Source: Synanceia verrucosa (lineage: Eukaryota > Chordata > Actinopteri > Perciformes > Synanceiidae). Taken from it: 64,000 nucleotides of DNA. The position numbers and the translations under genes were made by a program. The stretch spans positions 13,552,406-13,616,405 of the forward strand of contig CM056550.1 in assembly GCA_029721515.1 (NCBI GenBank), given 5' to 3'. The stretch's first letter is position 1, and the number at the start of each line of letters is the position of its first letter. Below are positions 48,119 to 60,452 of the stretch, piece by piece. Under the pieces are notes generated by a model that was not told the DNA's origin, did no database searches, and worked only from the letters and a program-made list of their open reading frames with translations.

Positions 48119-48812
48119 CATTACGTCCGCCAAGGAGGTTATGTTTTCACCAGGGTTTGTTTGTTGGTTTGCAAAATAACTCAAAATTTATGGACGGTTT
48201 TTGACGAAATTTTCAGGATTGGTGGCCTAAAGTGGCTTAACTTAAAACTGATTAATTTTTGGTGGTGATCGGATCTGATTCAAGGTCATCAAGGTCAAAT
48301 GAAAGGTCACGCCATAGTACTGTATGGGAGACTTCACATATTTCTCAACACTCCAGGGTGGACAATTTTCAGCCAATGGTCATCTAATTTAGTATAAAAA
48401 CTAATATAGGAATCCAGAAGTTTGGTCGAGATCAGTAAAAGGTCAAGGTCATCAAGGTCAAATATGTGTTTTTAACCATAACTTCATGTAGGAAGGAGCT
48501 AGAGCAATGCACCTGGTCTCAAAATATGTGGAAAAGAATTTTCAACTTATAATCTTAGACGTTCTTATCGTCAAATATTTTTATTTTCTGTGATAATCAC
48601 GAAAATCTGTGCATAGAGGATGAAATCACAGCTCGGAAATCAATCACTGGTATTTTGGTCTTCTTTAAAATTCAAATTCAAATTCAAAATATGAAATGAA
48701 TATGAGAATGAATAAAAAAAAATAAAAATACATGATATTCATGTGAATACAATGTTAAATGTGGGTTTCAGAATGCTGCCAGGTCTGCGCTCTCTGAGTG
48801 CTTTTCTAGTTA
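48119..48812 (+). repeat. Longer single-orientation copy of the same dispersed repeat
   Basis: Starts acgtccgccaaggaggttat, continues ggacggtttttgacgaaatt and attaatttttggtggtgatc, and ends ctgcgctctctgagtgcttt followed by tctagtt. Subrepeats 'aaggtcatcaaggtcaaat' occur internally. I recognise the start and end blocks from many fish genomic sequences but cannot name the family with certainty. Confidence 0.8.
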
Positions 48813-48933
48813 ACTTTGTACTTAAAAATGTGGTAACACCACACTATATGGCTTAATCAAGAATGCAATGGGATTATGTGAGTTGCCTATTAGGCCTATA
48901 TTGACTTTTTGAGAGCCAAATATATTTACGTCC

Positions 48934-49335
48934 TTTAAAATAGAAGACTTGAGTGCCAAAAACCTATCTCCTGTCTTTCTTTTTTCGGCAGCAGACACTA
49001 GAGGGCGCTCTCACGCAGCCTGTGAGTAATGTAGGGGCTTCTGGGATTTGTAGTCAGAGCATAAAGAGACGGTATACACCACAGAGATCAAAACAGGAAG
49101 TGGAGACGATCGAGATTAGAGAGCAAAACAAACAGAATCTGAACAAAAAGTGTTGATTTTGGCGAAAGTGTCCTCTACTCTACCTCTGATAAAACAAGAA
49201 TGGAACAAGGTAAAAACAAACATTTTTTCATGATGAAATAGAGAGTCTCTTCTTTCATTTGAGCTATTCACTGTTTTCAGAGACATAGTACTAAATATTC
49301 TGTGAGTCTAGAAATATGACTGGAACACGACACTT
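48934..49335 (+). mobile_element. TTAA-flanked MITE, copy 5
   Basis: Begins at TTAAAATAGAAGACTTGAG and carries the same core, including agagggcgctctcacgcag and gtatacaccacagagatc. The 3' end is shortened after tagaaatatgactggaac. Confidence 0.8.
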
Positions 49336-49628
49336 TGTGTTGTTGTGCTTTGATATCTATCTAGGACCTATTTTGGCCTGTAAAGAGTTCAGAGTTTTGA
49401 CTCCTTGAATTTCTTTCTCATCCGCCACCCTGGTTGTTGATTTCTTTCAATCAACACCTCACTGAGCGAAAACATGCTTGGTTTCTTGCTTCGCTAATCA
49501 CGCCACATTAGCATATTAACAAATCAATTGGCGTGAAAGAGTGCTTCTCTCTGTACCTGTGGCAAAACACTGGGTGTAATATTATCTAGTGTACTGAATG
49601 TGTGATTTCACCCCCACCCCTCACCCGA

Positions 49629-49656
49629 CACACACACACACACACACACACACACA
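49629..49656. repeat. (CA)n microsatellite
   Basis: Fourteen CA units in AC-rich context. Confidence 0.95.
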
Positions 49657-50224
49657 GCGCTCCCCTGCTGGCTGTGTTGGATTGCTATCAGTCCCTGGGA
49701 AAGCTGCTTACATAACCACGCTGCCAGCACCAGCCCACGTCAGCCTCCATATTAGATGATAGCATCTTAAATGGCTCTTTGACAATGTTGCATCTCACTT
49801 ACAGTTTATGAAGACAAGGCCACTCATGAGAGCGACTGCTGTTTTTCCTCTCAGTGCTAAAATAAGATGGCGGTAATGAAAGGAATAAATATGGAATGAT
49901 GTTGTTGGGTTTGTCTCATAGAAAAAGACTGAAGCTGCTCGGCCAGTTTTGGAGCGAAAAAGAAAGGAAAAAATGTTGTGTTGCAGCTCATGCTCTTGTT
50001 GAAGATGTGTTCTCAGGGGCTTGAAAATAAATATGAAATATTTACTATTAACTAGTTAGAAAGCAGAGAACAAAGGTGGAGGAAAAAAAAGGCTTTCTTC
50101 ATTTCTTCTGCTTTCTTTATCACACCAGTCAGTCCACTGTGTTCACTACTTTTCTCACTTATGTTTTATATATATGATGCCTTAGTTTTTCCACTTGGCT
50201 GTTGTTCGATGTTATCCATTGTTT

Positions 50225-50320
50225 ACTAATGTTATAATTTTTATAGGCCCTTTGCTGCTGTAACGATGCAAATTTCCTCATTTGTGGGACTAATAAAGGA
50301 TTATCTTAGTCTTACTCTTA
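50225..50320 (+). repeat. Rex/L2-like LINE 3' tail
   Basis: Reads tgcaaatttcctcatttgtg, then ggactaataaaggattatct and tagtctt, a well-preserved tail of a fish non-LTR retrotransposon, 5'-truncated. Confidence 0.65.
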
Positions 50321-50839
50321 ACTCTCCATCTCAAACCACAATCCCCCAAGCTCAGATAGAGCAGGGCGAGCGAGCAAGAGGGAGATTAAGAGAGGGAGAA
50401 GGAGAGTAACGATTCGACAAAGAAGGGGAGAGTCTTATTTCAGGGCTTCACACGCTGCTGGATGATCAAAGTAGAAAATGCTGTTTTAATTCCAAGAATC
50501 ATATCTCATCTCCTGTCCACAAGCTCGTTATAGAGAATGATGCTGCAGGACAGAGAGGAGGAGAAGCTAGCCCCCCAAAATCCAGCTAATCTGCTCCAGC
50601 GTGCTCTGATGGACCGTGAACCAGGACCAGAGTCAGGGTTCAACCCCCCAGAAACATAAAGCTAGCTCCAAACACCACATTCATTGTATTTATTAGTGGT
50701 ATCAAATGACAACAAAGACAGTCTCAGGAAATGTTTGTGTCTTACAATACCACTGAAATGCTGTAATATATATAACCAGGCTATAACGCAGCTACACAAA
50801 TACAACAAAACAGAGAAGAAGAAATAGAGCACGTGTATA

Positions 50840-51393
50840 AGGCCCTGTTTACATGAGGACGCTTGCGCCAAAATACTTTATCAGAAGTGCCTTTCATTTA
50901 GACGGTGACGGCGTTTTTGGGGCTTGAAAATGTAAAGAAATGAAACCACCCTTCAGAGTGGAAAACTTGAATCTGCTCGGCCGTAGCGTTTCCGTCTACA
51001 CTGCCCAAGACGCAGAACTGCTCAGATCAGCATTTAAGTCACATACATGTGCCAGTACAGGGAAATGAACAAACATGTTGGATTATTTCCATGCGCTGGA
51101 CCTTCAAGCTGCTCTGGCACCTCTAATAAACATACAAACAACAACAAATGTACAGAATCTGCACAGATAGTATGACTGAACAGAGAAGGATCTGTAACTA
51201 TGTGCGGACATGGCATCATAGCACCAACTAGCCGCCTGGCATTCATACCCAATCGATTTCCACACACTTTTGCGTCGCCGTATTCATGCAAATTTCCTCC
51301 CGAAAACACTCGTCTAAATGCGGAATAAAAAATTGAAGATGTGACAACACTTTTGCATCTTCTGTTCAGACCGTCATCATATAAACATAGCCT
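50840..51393. mobile_element. MITE with 'ggccctgtttacatgagg' end
   Basis: The left end ggccctgtttacatgaggac and the right end gtcatcatataaacatagcc are inverted matches. Internal partially inverted blocks include ggtgacggcgttttt / ttgcgtcgccgtattc. This 'gccctgtttaca' terminus is common in fish hAT-like MITEs. No clear target duplication found. Confidence 0.65.
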
Positions 51394-53892
51394 AAGTGTT
51401 GTTGGTGGAGTTAGCGTAAGCGCGACTTAAGGAGGAAAGATCCCTATAGGATCATTCTGCAGCAGAATGACTCTGACATGAACGACAGGAAGCAGAAAGA
51501 ACCAGACTAGTTTCCTCTTCTGGTCTGGTCTCAGTGGAGGCTACAGAGCCTCTGAGTCTCTGCAGACCTCGAACAGACCAGCTGATGCTCCTCAGTGGTT
51601 GGAGGCACTCTGTATGTCTGTGAGTGATGATCCAACATTTGACTGATATCCACTAATAAACTCCATCAGTCCCCTTCATTGATCATCGTGGCTGCTCTGA
51701 TCGAGGCTTCCTGAGCAGATTAGGAGCTTCCACTGTCACCAAATATCCACTTCTATAGTCTCTTCCCAGAGCAAGTGAGTTGCTACATTTACAAGCCCAA
51801 CATGAGCTTTTTATTTGCCTGGTCAAGTGTGCAATCATGACTGATATGTATTCTCCACTATAACTTACTGAATGTAATAATGCTCAAAAAGAGCTGCAAT
51901 CTGTCCGTATGAATATTAATGTATTCATGTCATCAGATGGGCCAGGCGTTGTCGTGTGTTCAGTTCCTTTAGAGTGGATGAAAAATTAAAATTTTGGTGT
52001 GGAGCAGGAAGACTGACAACTCAATCAAAAAATAAGTATAATAATGTACTTTCATCATATTTCTCCAATAATATTTTTTATAAAACTTGAAATTTAAATT
52101 TAAATCCATGGATAACAACAGTAATTATGTTTTAGCATTAAAGATAACATTTTGATCAAATAGCACAGAAACATTGAAAATATTCTTATAATTAGAGATG
52201 CAGTGACAAATGTAATGTGTCATGGGTTAGTTTGGACATTTGGACATCGTTTGGAGTTTTAATGCTCCCAGCTGACGGAGGCCACAGCTTTACCAGCTGA
52301 TGTCTGCCTGATCAAAAATCACAATAGAAGCAATCCTCCAGCAGATGAGCGTCCACAGGATGACACCTGATGTCAGCAGCGAGCATCGAGGCGTGACCGT
52401 CCCAGGTCAGGACAGGTATGTGCACACGTTGTGCACATCCATACATATATTACTCCTCCAGCTCCCCATTCACCAGCACAATCACACTCAGCAGGGGCTC
52501 CACTCTCCACTCATGACTGCCAGTTAACTCTAAACTCATTAACAGTGAAGCCAGAACAAAAGCAGAAGGTGTGGGTGGACTGCCTGAGAAGAAATGCTGC
52601 ATTTTTTCATAATCAGCTGCCAGTCATTTGCTAAGATAAAGGCGTCTTTAAGTCTGCATAAGGGACAGAAGCCCACAGTTGCAATTTAATTACCATTTTG
52701 CCCAAGTTTTACAAAAGGAACCATAAGTATGCAGTGTCATGACTACGGAGGATTGACTTCATGAATAGAAATGTGTTTCTACAAAAGACAGAGGAGAGAG
52801 TTGAATTAAAACCCTGACATATTCATTGAAACTTACAGTTTTTCCGTCTTCTCTGGTAGAAGATGGAATAAAAAGACAAAAGATGGGATGAATATTAACC
52901 AGTCTTCTCTGTGTTGGGAGAAAATCTCGGTGACCTTTTATGCCCTCTAGGATTTTTTTTACAGACTTTCACTTAGACTAGCTTTTTGGTAATTTTTCAA
53001 TTACCATAAGTCAAAAGGATTTTTAAAAAAAAAAAAAATTCAAATAAAATATTCCTGGATGTGACAGGCAGGATTTCCTGCAGCATCGTCGCACAGCCCG
53101 ATGCACAAAAGCCGACAGCACTTGACAAGGTGTGCACAATTTGCTTCAGTCGCTCATGAGACAAACGTGAATATTGATTCCATTTTAATCCACCTCGACG
53201 CCTATTGATATGTCAATCATCCTGCTAAATCTAGTAAAGCGTATTAGTCTTGTGAGCAGAACAGCGGCCCGAGGACGCCACTCTTTTCTGTCGTGTTTTA
53301 ATTGCTGCTGGCGCTGCGTGCCATGACTCATGGTAATGAGTTAATGAAGTCATTGAGATTTAGTGAGCAGCCACAGGCGATGGGCCTCCTGCTGAGAATA
53401 GTGAACCATTCAATATGGCTTTATTAACATTTCAGGAAAGTGCCACTGGTCACATCGGCTGCACCGATCACAGCAATTGTGATTCATTTCGTGGACCGCT
53501 TGATGGGACTGGAGGGAGCCACAGTCAGCTGGGTCACTTGGGATGAGCTTTATGGCACCATATTAGGGAAGTAAATCCTGTCCTCTTTTGTCATTTTTTT
53601 TCTGTTAAAATTGTACTATAAATTGAGATGTATCTAGAAAAAAGAAACATACAAGTGCAGGTGATGGATTAAAGGAAATCTTCCAGTGGAGTCCAGGATC
53701 ATTAAGAAATGGAGAGTGTGGAGCTGCTGTAAATCTGTCTAGAGCAGAATGTCCTCAAAGACAAAAGACAAGGGACAACATTGTCCTCACAGTAAACACA
53801 TGAGTCATTCAGGGAATGCCTGACTTCTGTTTATGTTCAAGAGTCAAAGCCCTCCAGCGGCTGGAGAAACCACAGCAAGATGGAAGCAGTAC

Positions 53893-53919
53893 AATAATAA
53901 TAATAATAATAATAATAAT
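53893..53919. repeat. (AAT)n microsatellite
   Basis: Nine AAT units; a second AAT array of similar length is at 38335. Confidence 0.95.
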
Positions 53920-54150
53920 GAGGAGCAACATATGACTGTGTGTTTATCAACTTTAAGTTTTCCAAATCATGTCTACAGTTACATTTGTGTATAAAACTGC
54001 AATACAACATTCTGTTTCACTGCAGATATACAATAGTAACAATAGATGCAACATTGTTTTACCTCCTTTAATAATAGTGCCTTAACAAACATTTAAATAA
54101 ATATAAAATAATAAATCAATGTTTAAATAAAAGTCTTTGAGTCCATATTT

Positions 54151-54169
54151 CTATCTATCTATCTATCTA
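54151..54169. repeat. (ATCT)n microsatellite
   Basis: Nearly five ATCT units; short. Confidence 0.85.
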
Positions 54170-56244
54170 ACCAGGTTGCATTAATAGCATTGCCACATCA
54201 TGAAACCATATGTTTTAAATGAAAAAAAATAAAAATAAATGCCACCATCCTGCTAAAAAAGAAAAATGGAGACTTTTCCAGAGCTTGACTCTGACATGAA
54301 AACGAGGGTGACTTTTGAGCAGCACTATTTGGTCCTAAACACATTTATTTTACAGGAAAGCTGCACATGTGCACACTTTCAGAACATCATGAAAACACCA
54401 TGAAAAACTGCAGATGATATTTAGGTTTATTTGCAGTGATTATTATTATAATCAAGTTTGTTGATTTCGTTTATGCTGAAAATCAGTGACTCCATCTCAC
54501 AGCAACAAAAGAATAAAAAGGAAAAATGGGTTTTTGAAAAGTCTGGTGTCAAAGTATTCACGTATTCTATCAGAAGAGATGTCAGGTATTTGCTTAAAGC
54601 GTCTATGCAGCGATCAGTGCTCGATGTGAGGCCAGCTTCAGTTATCGGACAGAGGTTTCCTCTGATCTAATTAAGAAATAAGGAAAATCTATAGAATTCA
54701 TTTCCAGAGATGCAGTGGCAATTTGTTTGAAAATGACAAATATTGCATTTGTTAGATGCACGAAAACATAAATCATGATCTGAATTAGTTACGGGGTGAA
54801 GGACCATTTGACCATTTGACATTAATGCTCATTTTGTTTTGCCAAATTGGCTCATTAGCCTGTCTGTGTCCTCTACGGACTTCACTCCAGCTCTGCCTCC
54901 ATGCTGCCGTCCAGCTTCACTTTAGCATCTCGGCCTCCTTGTGCAAATGTTTTTTGGCACCTGTTGAGATAAACAACATGCAGCATAATGGAGAGGCACT
55001 TTGTAGAGGAGGGCAGGAAGAGGTCAGTGTGCAGATTGGGAGGTGATGTGATGGAGTACTGCTGGAAACACCACCCACTGTGTGGAATAATGTGTGCATA
55101 ACCAAACAACTTCAAATAGCCCAGATTTGTAAAGCAAACCAGGGAATCTCTGGTGCTCAAAGGATGGCTAAGTGGAGGACGCCGCCGCTTGTGGCTTTTG
55201 TTTGGGCAAAACACATCAAACTCCCTGACAAATAGTTTTTTGATGGTGTGCGAGCGAGGCATTTCTTTCTTCTCCCACCATTACTCCGTTGATATCATGT
55301 GGGGAAACAAATTGAAAGATGACTGAAGTGGAAAATGACTGTTAGTAGGCCTATATTGTAACTCTGTATAAACTGGTGAAGCATTGTAATTATGAACTGG
55401 AGCCAAGCATGAAATGTTTACCCAGAGAAATAGCTCCAGAAATGCGCAACACGTATGTGTCAAAGGATGAAATACAATGGGCCTTTATGGGTGTGTTTAA
55501 TTATTACATTCTGCAGCTCCAAGAGCCAGTGTGCTCCCTCTGCCTTTGACAAAGTGTCATATTTCACGTTGGCATGCGTTTCAGTCAAATGAGAGCGAGT
55601 CAGGTTGATAGATCGAGGGTCTGTAGAGATGATGCATTTCCCCTGTGATTGCTTTCATAGCCATTACTCACAGTGTAGGGTGATTAGTAGGCCGGCGGCT
55701 GACACCTTTGCTTGGGCCTGTGCGACAGGGACGCCATAGGAGGGTCCGGTTACCTCCGCCACAACACTGATCTGTGATTGCTGGGCTCAATCAATGGGCC
55801 AAAATAATGGATTATGTGCATCACTATCAATCAGCCTGCCACAGGAAGGGAGTCATGAAGGACAGACAGCAGCCGTGCTATTTATGAAAGAAGCTGGAGG
55901 ACTTTTCAAAATATCACTCTCATGCTGTCCCCGTTGGTCGGCATTGTGTTACCTGTCAGAGGCATTTTGGGAGGGCTATCTGTGCTGACCTTGACTAGCC
56001 TCTGCATGCAAAGAGAGAGAGACAGAGCGGTGACAAAGTGCTAGCTTCACCCTTTAACTGGGGAAAGAAGCTGTCACTCCTTCAAGAGATCAACTTTGAA
56101 CAGTGACATTTAACACATACAGTGTACCATTCAGATTCATTTGGATGCAACCTACGCAGCCTTTTCCTGAACTAGACTGACTGACTGCCAGTTCATTCAG
56201 GTTAGCTCTGCTGCCTCACTGACTCACAGATTTAACTGCCATGT

Positions 56245-56730
56245 TTCTTAAAGGTACCAAATTGCCCCATCAAAAAAAACAATGCTTGGTCAGGACCCTG
56301 AACGTTGCATACTGATGCAAAAAGTATCTCTGCGTCAGTTTCTGAAGCATTGAAACTAATGCACACCCACTCATGGAGATATGTGGTGCTCAGAATGACG
56401 TTACATTCATTTCGGTATTTATTCAGAAATGATGAATAAAGCAGCATTATTCACTGCAAAGAGGCAACCACATTATCTGATTTTAGGACCATCAGGTTTT
56501 CCACAGGTTTTCCTGTGTGATTTTGGTGAAAGCAGCATTTTTCGTCAGTATGAGATCTCTGAAATGAATGGATGATGGGTACACCAGCGTCACATATCTC
56601 CATGACTGGGTGTGTATTAGTTTCAGTGCTTCAGAAACTGACGCAGAGAGACACTTTTTGCATCAATATGCAAGGCTTGGTCAGGAGTCCTGACCAAGCC
56701 TTGGTTTTTTTGACGCACTGGGGTCAGACT
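56245..56730. repeat. Inverted repeat with 150-bp arms
   Basis: The left arm (about 56245-56395) contains caatgcttggtcagga, atgcaaaaagtatctctgcg, cagtttctgaagcattgaaa and cccactcatggagatatgtg. The right arm (about 56575-56730) carries the reverse complement of each block in the opposite order. A loop of about 180 bp separates them. No transposase and no clear terminal duplication. Confidence 0.85.
56671..56703. repeat. Perfect 33-nt palindrome
   Basis: caaggcttggtcagga and its exact reverse complement tcctgaccaagccttg are separated by a single g. It sits at the outer part of the right arm of the larger inverted repeat. Confidence 0.95.
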
Positions 56731-59577
56731 GTGTTGGAAATCCAAAATACTTCTGATTCCTGTTTTTACTTCTTTTTAATTCTGACAGTGGGGCTCAGTT
56801 GGAAAGAGATGTTGCACCATGCAGATCACTTCCTATGCACCACACAGTTACAGAAAAGCTGTCCATAAATCTGATAAAATCATACGAGCACAGTCCTGAT
56901 CATGCAGATCAGTGTGTGAAACAATGAATAATAAATAATCCCTGGTTATGTTTTTCCACATTTGTTTTAAGTGGAGTTGCTTCGTAATGGGTGACTCATT
57001 AGAAATGGGAGCTATGAGATATTTTGACAAGAAGCAATAAACCACATAATAAAAATAAATCTCTCAAATGTACCAATTAGAGCAAACTCATGTGATACAG
57101 CAGCTTTAATTGCTGTATGGCTCATGGACATGATGGTGGAGAGGAGAAGTAGCATATGTGGCCTATCAAATCGACAAGATTTACATCTTCTAGGTTAATG
57201 GGTAAATCCTATTTCTTCATTTAGTGTCCTTGAAATAGAATCTATGGTGGCAGTCTGGGTTTGATGGATAGGACCAGATCGTTAACCAGCTCAGCTGCAA
57301 CGTTCCAGAAACAGGCCTTGATAGGTCCTTTTGCTCCACCAAAACAACCAATCTAGACATGAAGACTGCCACATGACCCTAATTGTCCATTAATCCCCAT
57401 CAAAGTCCATTATGTGTCACAACAATACACACAATGGGTTTTGAAACAATCGTTTCAAGCTATTCATTAAAAGCGAGGTAGTTTACCATCAGCACAGCCA
57501 CAGAGCCACCAGGGTCTGCACACTCACTCATAGCTAAAAGGCTAATGAGCTAGCTAAAAAGCTGGAAGCCAATGAGCTGCCAGCGCCGCACATATCATCC
57601 TCTGGATACAATTTCCATTTTTTACTAGATTTCCCAGAGGGCATTGTGGCAGCTGCATGGCTGAGTCCTCCTGGTTTAATTTAATAACTTCATGCTTCCC
57701 TAGATCGCTATGTCTGTGAGATATAACCCCCCCCCGATCAGAGGAGAGATGGAGGAAGGAACAATGGAAAGTCAGCTTGAGTTTGAGCCAAAATCTGGTC
57801 CAACTGTGTCCCAGACGACAGAGCTGGACGGTATCAGCTCCCTGGGCTGCTCAGGTGGGTTTGAGCGCTCAGAAGTAATTCCTGAGATAATTCAATTTAA
57901 CTTCCAGCGAGCAAATATTGACTCATCCTCTTGTAAACATTTCATTTTCTCAGAACAGCTGATTCCGGGTGATGAAAGGACTGCACACTAATTATAGGAG
58001 ATCATTAATTAATGTTTGAAGTTATTAATAATGTAAAAGTCACTTTTGCACAGCCCTAGAGTATTATTTGTGAACCTCACCTCTTGGCACAAATGAAAAG
58101 CAACTGAATTCTTCTGTTCTCTGGTGTACAAAGTAAAGCTTCAGGGTGTGACTGAGGGAATGAAGACAGGCATGATTTTTATTACGTCTCCCCTGGATGG
58201 ACGGCAAAAGAGTTCTGAGCTGTTTAGACTGAACCTGATGCAATATTGATAGCGCTGTTCAGGCTGGCACAGACAATGCTCTGAGTAGACCGATCAATGT
58301 CACATCAAGAGAGCACAGATGTGGAGGCACATTGAATTTATGTGGTTTAAAATGAAGAGAAATAGACGCAGTAGGGTATAACGTGAGGCATATAGACTGT
58401 GTAATATCCAGAGAAGAGAAATGACACTGAGCGGACATGACTGAAAGGCACAGCTATGTTTTGCAGCATCACAACATCTCACATCAGTGTCATGGTTGAC
58501 CCACAGTCAGCTGACCGTTATAATTAAAAGACTGGCCAAGCAAACATGGGCTTGAGGAGCATGGACGCAGCAAGAGTTTTCCACCAACACCTCGGGTGCA
58601 GTCAGCCTTCTCGCTTCATCGGCCGCGCCTGCAGGAGTTAATTCTCTCCAAGGGGTCGTTTGTGCTTTTCCACTATCAACTAACACAGAGAAAACACTTG
58701 CCACATTACAGCATTAGGCTTTTACTTTAAGTTTCTACCTAACTGGAGTTATTAAATTTAATAGAGGGCTTAAGTGCACTTAAGTGATTGGAGTCCTGTA
58801 GTGGAACCAGCTGAGAGGATGTTGTTTAATTCTGGGAGTTTTTTGGGGGGTATATTGTTGACAATGGATGCTATGTAGGCGGTTTAAAGCTGAGTAAGAA
58901 AATGCGTCCTAAAGTATAAACCATAACGGTGCTAGAGATATATGTGCATGCTGCACATAGCGGCATCATTTCCAGTCCCTCAGAAGAGACATTAATGTGG
59001 AAAGGTTTGAGGTTTGAGTCCGACCTTTGGGTCAGTCTGGCTGGGTTATAATCTGCTGTTGCTAGGAGACAAGATGCTAATGCTATTAGTGTATAGCCTA
59101 TAAACAATACAAATCATTTTACCCTTCTGCAGCTCACAATGTGAGAGTAATTTCTAATTAGCAATGGAAGCTGTTCGTCTCTTTATGACCTTCACCACTT
59201 GGGAAGTCCCAGTGTGCTGTTGGTGGATCAGAGAGAGGGAGGGCGAGCACAGCAGACTTCAGTGATGGCCAATCAAGCGGGTGTTCGATTATGCTAAAAT
59301 TTCTACTTTGTGGTTTTGCATATGCACCTTAGGCCTTAGGGTTGGGTTAGGGGTGGGGTTAAGCTGCTTGGAAAAAGCAGGTGTAGCAAAATCTGACAGG
59401 ACACCGGCTCCTCTCATTCCCTTTAAGGCGCCGGCACTGATGTCTCGACGTGGTGGAGCACACCAGGCAACCAAACTACTTCCAAGAAGAAACTGATTTG
59501 CTAAGAGGAGGTCCAAGTACAGCAAGTCTGTATTTTTGGGACCGCAAGCAAACCTCCACAGCGGATGATGAAAAGTT

Positions 59578-59657
59578 GGCATGGGAAGAAATCACAAATG
59601 TTGTGAATGTATCTTCTACTGGATACATTCACATCATTTGTGATTTCTTCCCATGCC
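59578..59657. repeat. Near-perfect 80-nt hairpin (36-bp arms, 8-nt loop)
   Basis: The left arm ggcatgggaagaaatcacaa / atgttgtgaatgtatc pairs with the right arm gatacattcacatcatttgt / gatttcttcccatgcc with one mismatch, around the loop ttctactg. Just upstream, the plus strand has the open stretch TADDEKLAWEEITNVVN, which looks like part of a Myb/SANT-type helix from a Harbinger-like element. Confidence 0.93.
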
Positions 59658-60081
59658 CCACCTGAGGGCACAAAGCTCATATTCTTACATCACTGAATGT
59701 CTTCATGCGCTGGACAGCAGATCATTTAAAAAAATATATTCTGTACATTGATTTCTACAACAATTCAGAGGGTTTGATGATTGTTGTTCACATATCTGTC
59801 CGCCTGCACACCTGATCAGATCCACCAAAATCAGGTTAAACCAGTTGTGCTGGCAGTTTGATGTTGTTTGAGCAGGCGTAAGTGCAGGTCGACTTTCTGG
59901 CATCAATGTGCATCTCCGCCGACACTCCTTCTGCTGCGCCGGCACGCCCATCTTGCCGTAGACCGGCAAAATCAGACTTGTGCCACCGATGAAAACAGCC
60001 TATTTTAGTTTAATGGTTGTTTGCAATAAATTGCTTATTCATTTCTTCTTTTTGTATTTTGAAGTACTACTTAGAACCTTC

Positions 60082-60452
60082 TTAAAGGAACACGCCACTG
60101 TGTTTCCATACTGAAATATTCCTGATCTCAGACGAGTTGATACATACTGTACCTCTCTTGTCTTTATCCACTTAGAAAATCGCCACATTTTATTTTGTGC
60201 AACCATACTTGGGTCATATAACTACTCACGTAACCTTATTTAAATATGGAAAATGTGTAAGTGCTGGGTCGCTTCTAACATCACCTCTGTTTGGATCCCA
60301 AGGACAGTACTGGGCTAGGCTAAATGCTAACAAAATAGCGTTGCGCACCAGAGCGATTGAGTGCACGCACAAAGACAAGAGAGGTATGTATCAAATCGTC
60401 TAAGAGGGAAGAACATATTTCCGTATGGAAAAAGGGTGGCGTATTCCTTTAA
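60082..60452. mobile_element. piggyBac-like MITE with TTAA ends
   Basis: TTAA at both borders, then inverted ends AGGAACACGCCAC and GTGGCGTATTCCT. The arms stay inverted for about 90 bp (tactgtacctctcttgtctt / aagacaagagaggtatgtat). The total is 371 bp with no coding capacity. The exact TTAA target fits piggyBac-type mobilisation. Confidence 0.88.

Noticed and set aside
57710..57991. 93-codon plus-strand frame starting near a poly-C run
   Set aside because: No recognisable family, no splice logic, and no similarity to any neighbouring gene; likely chance.
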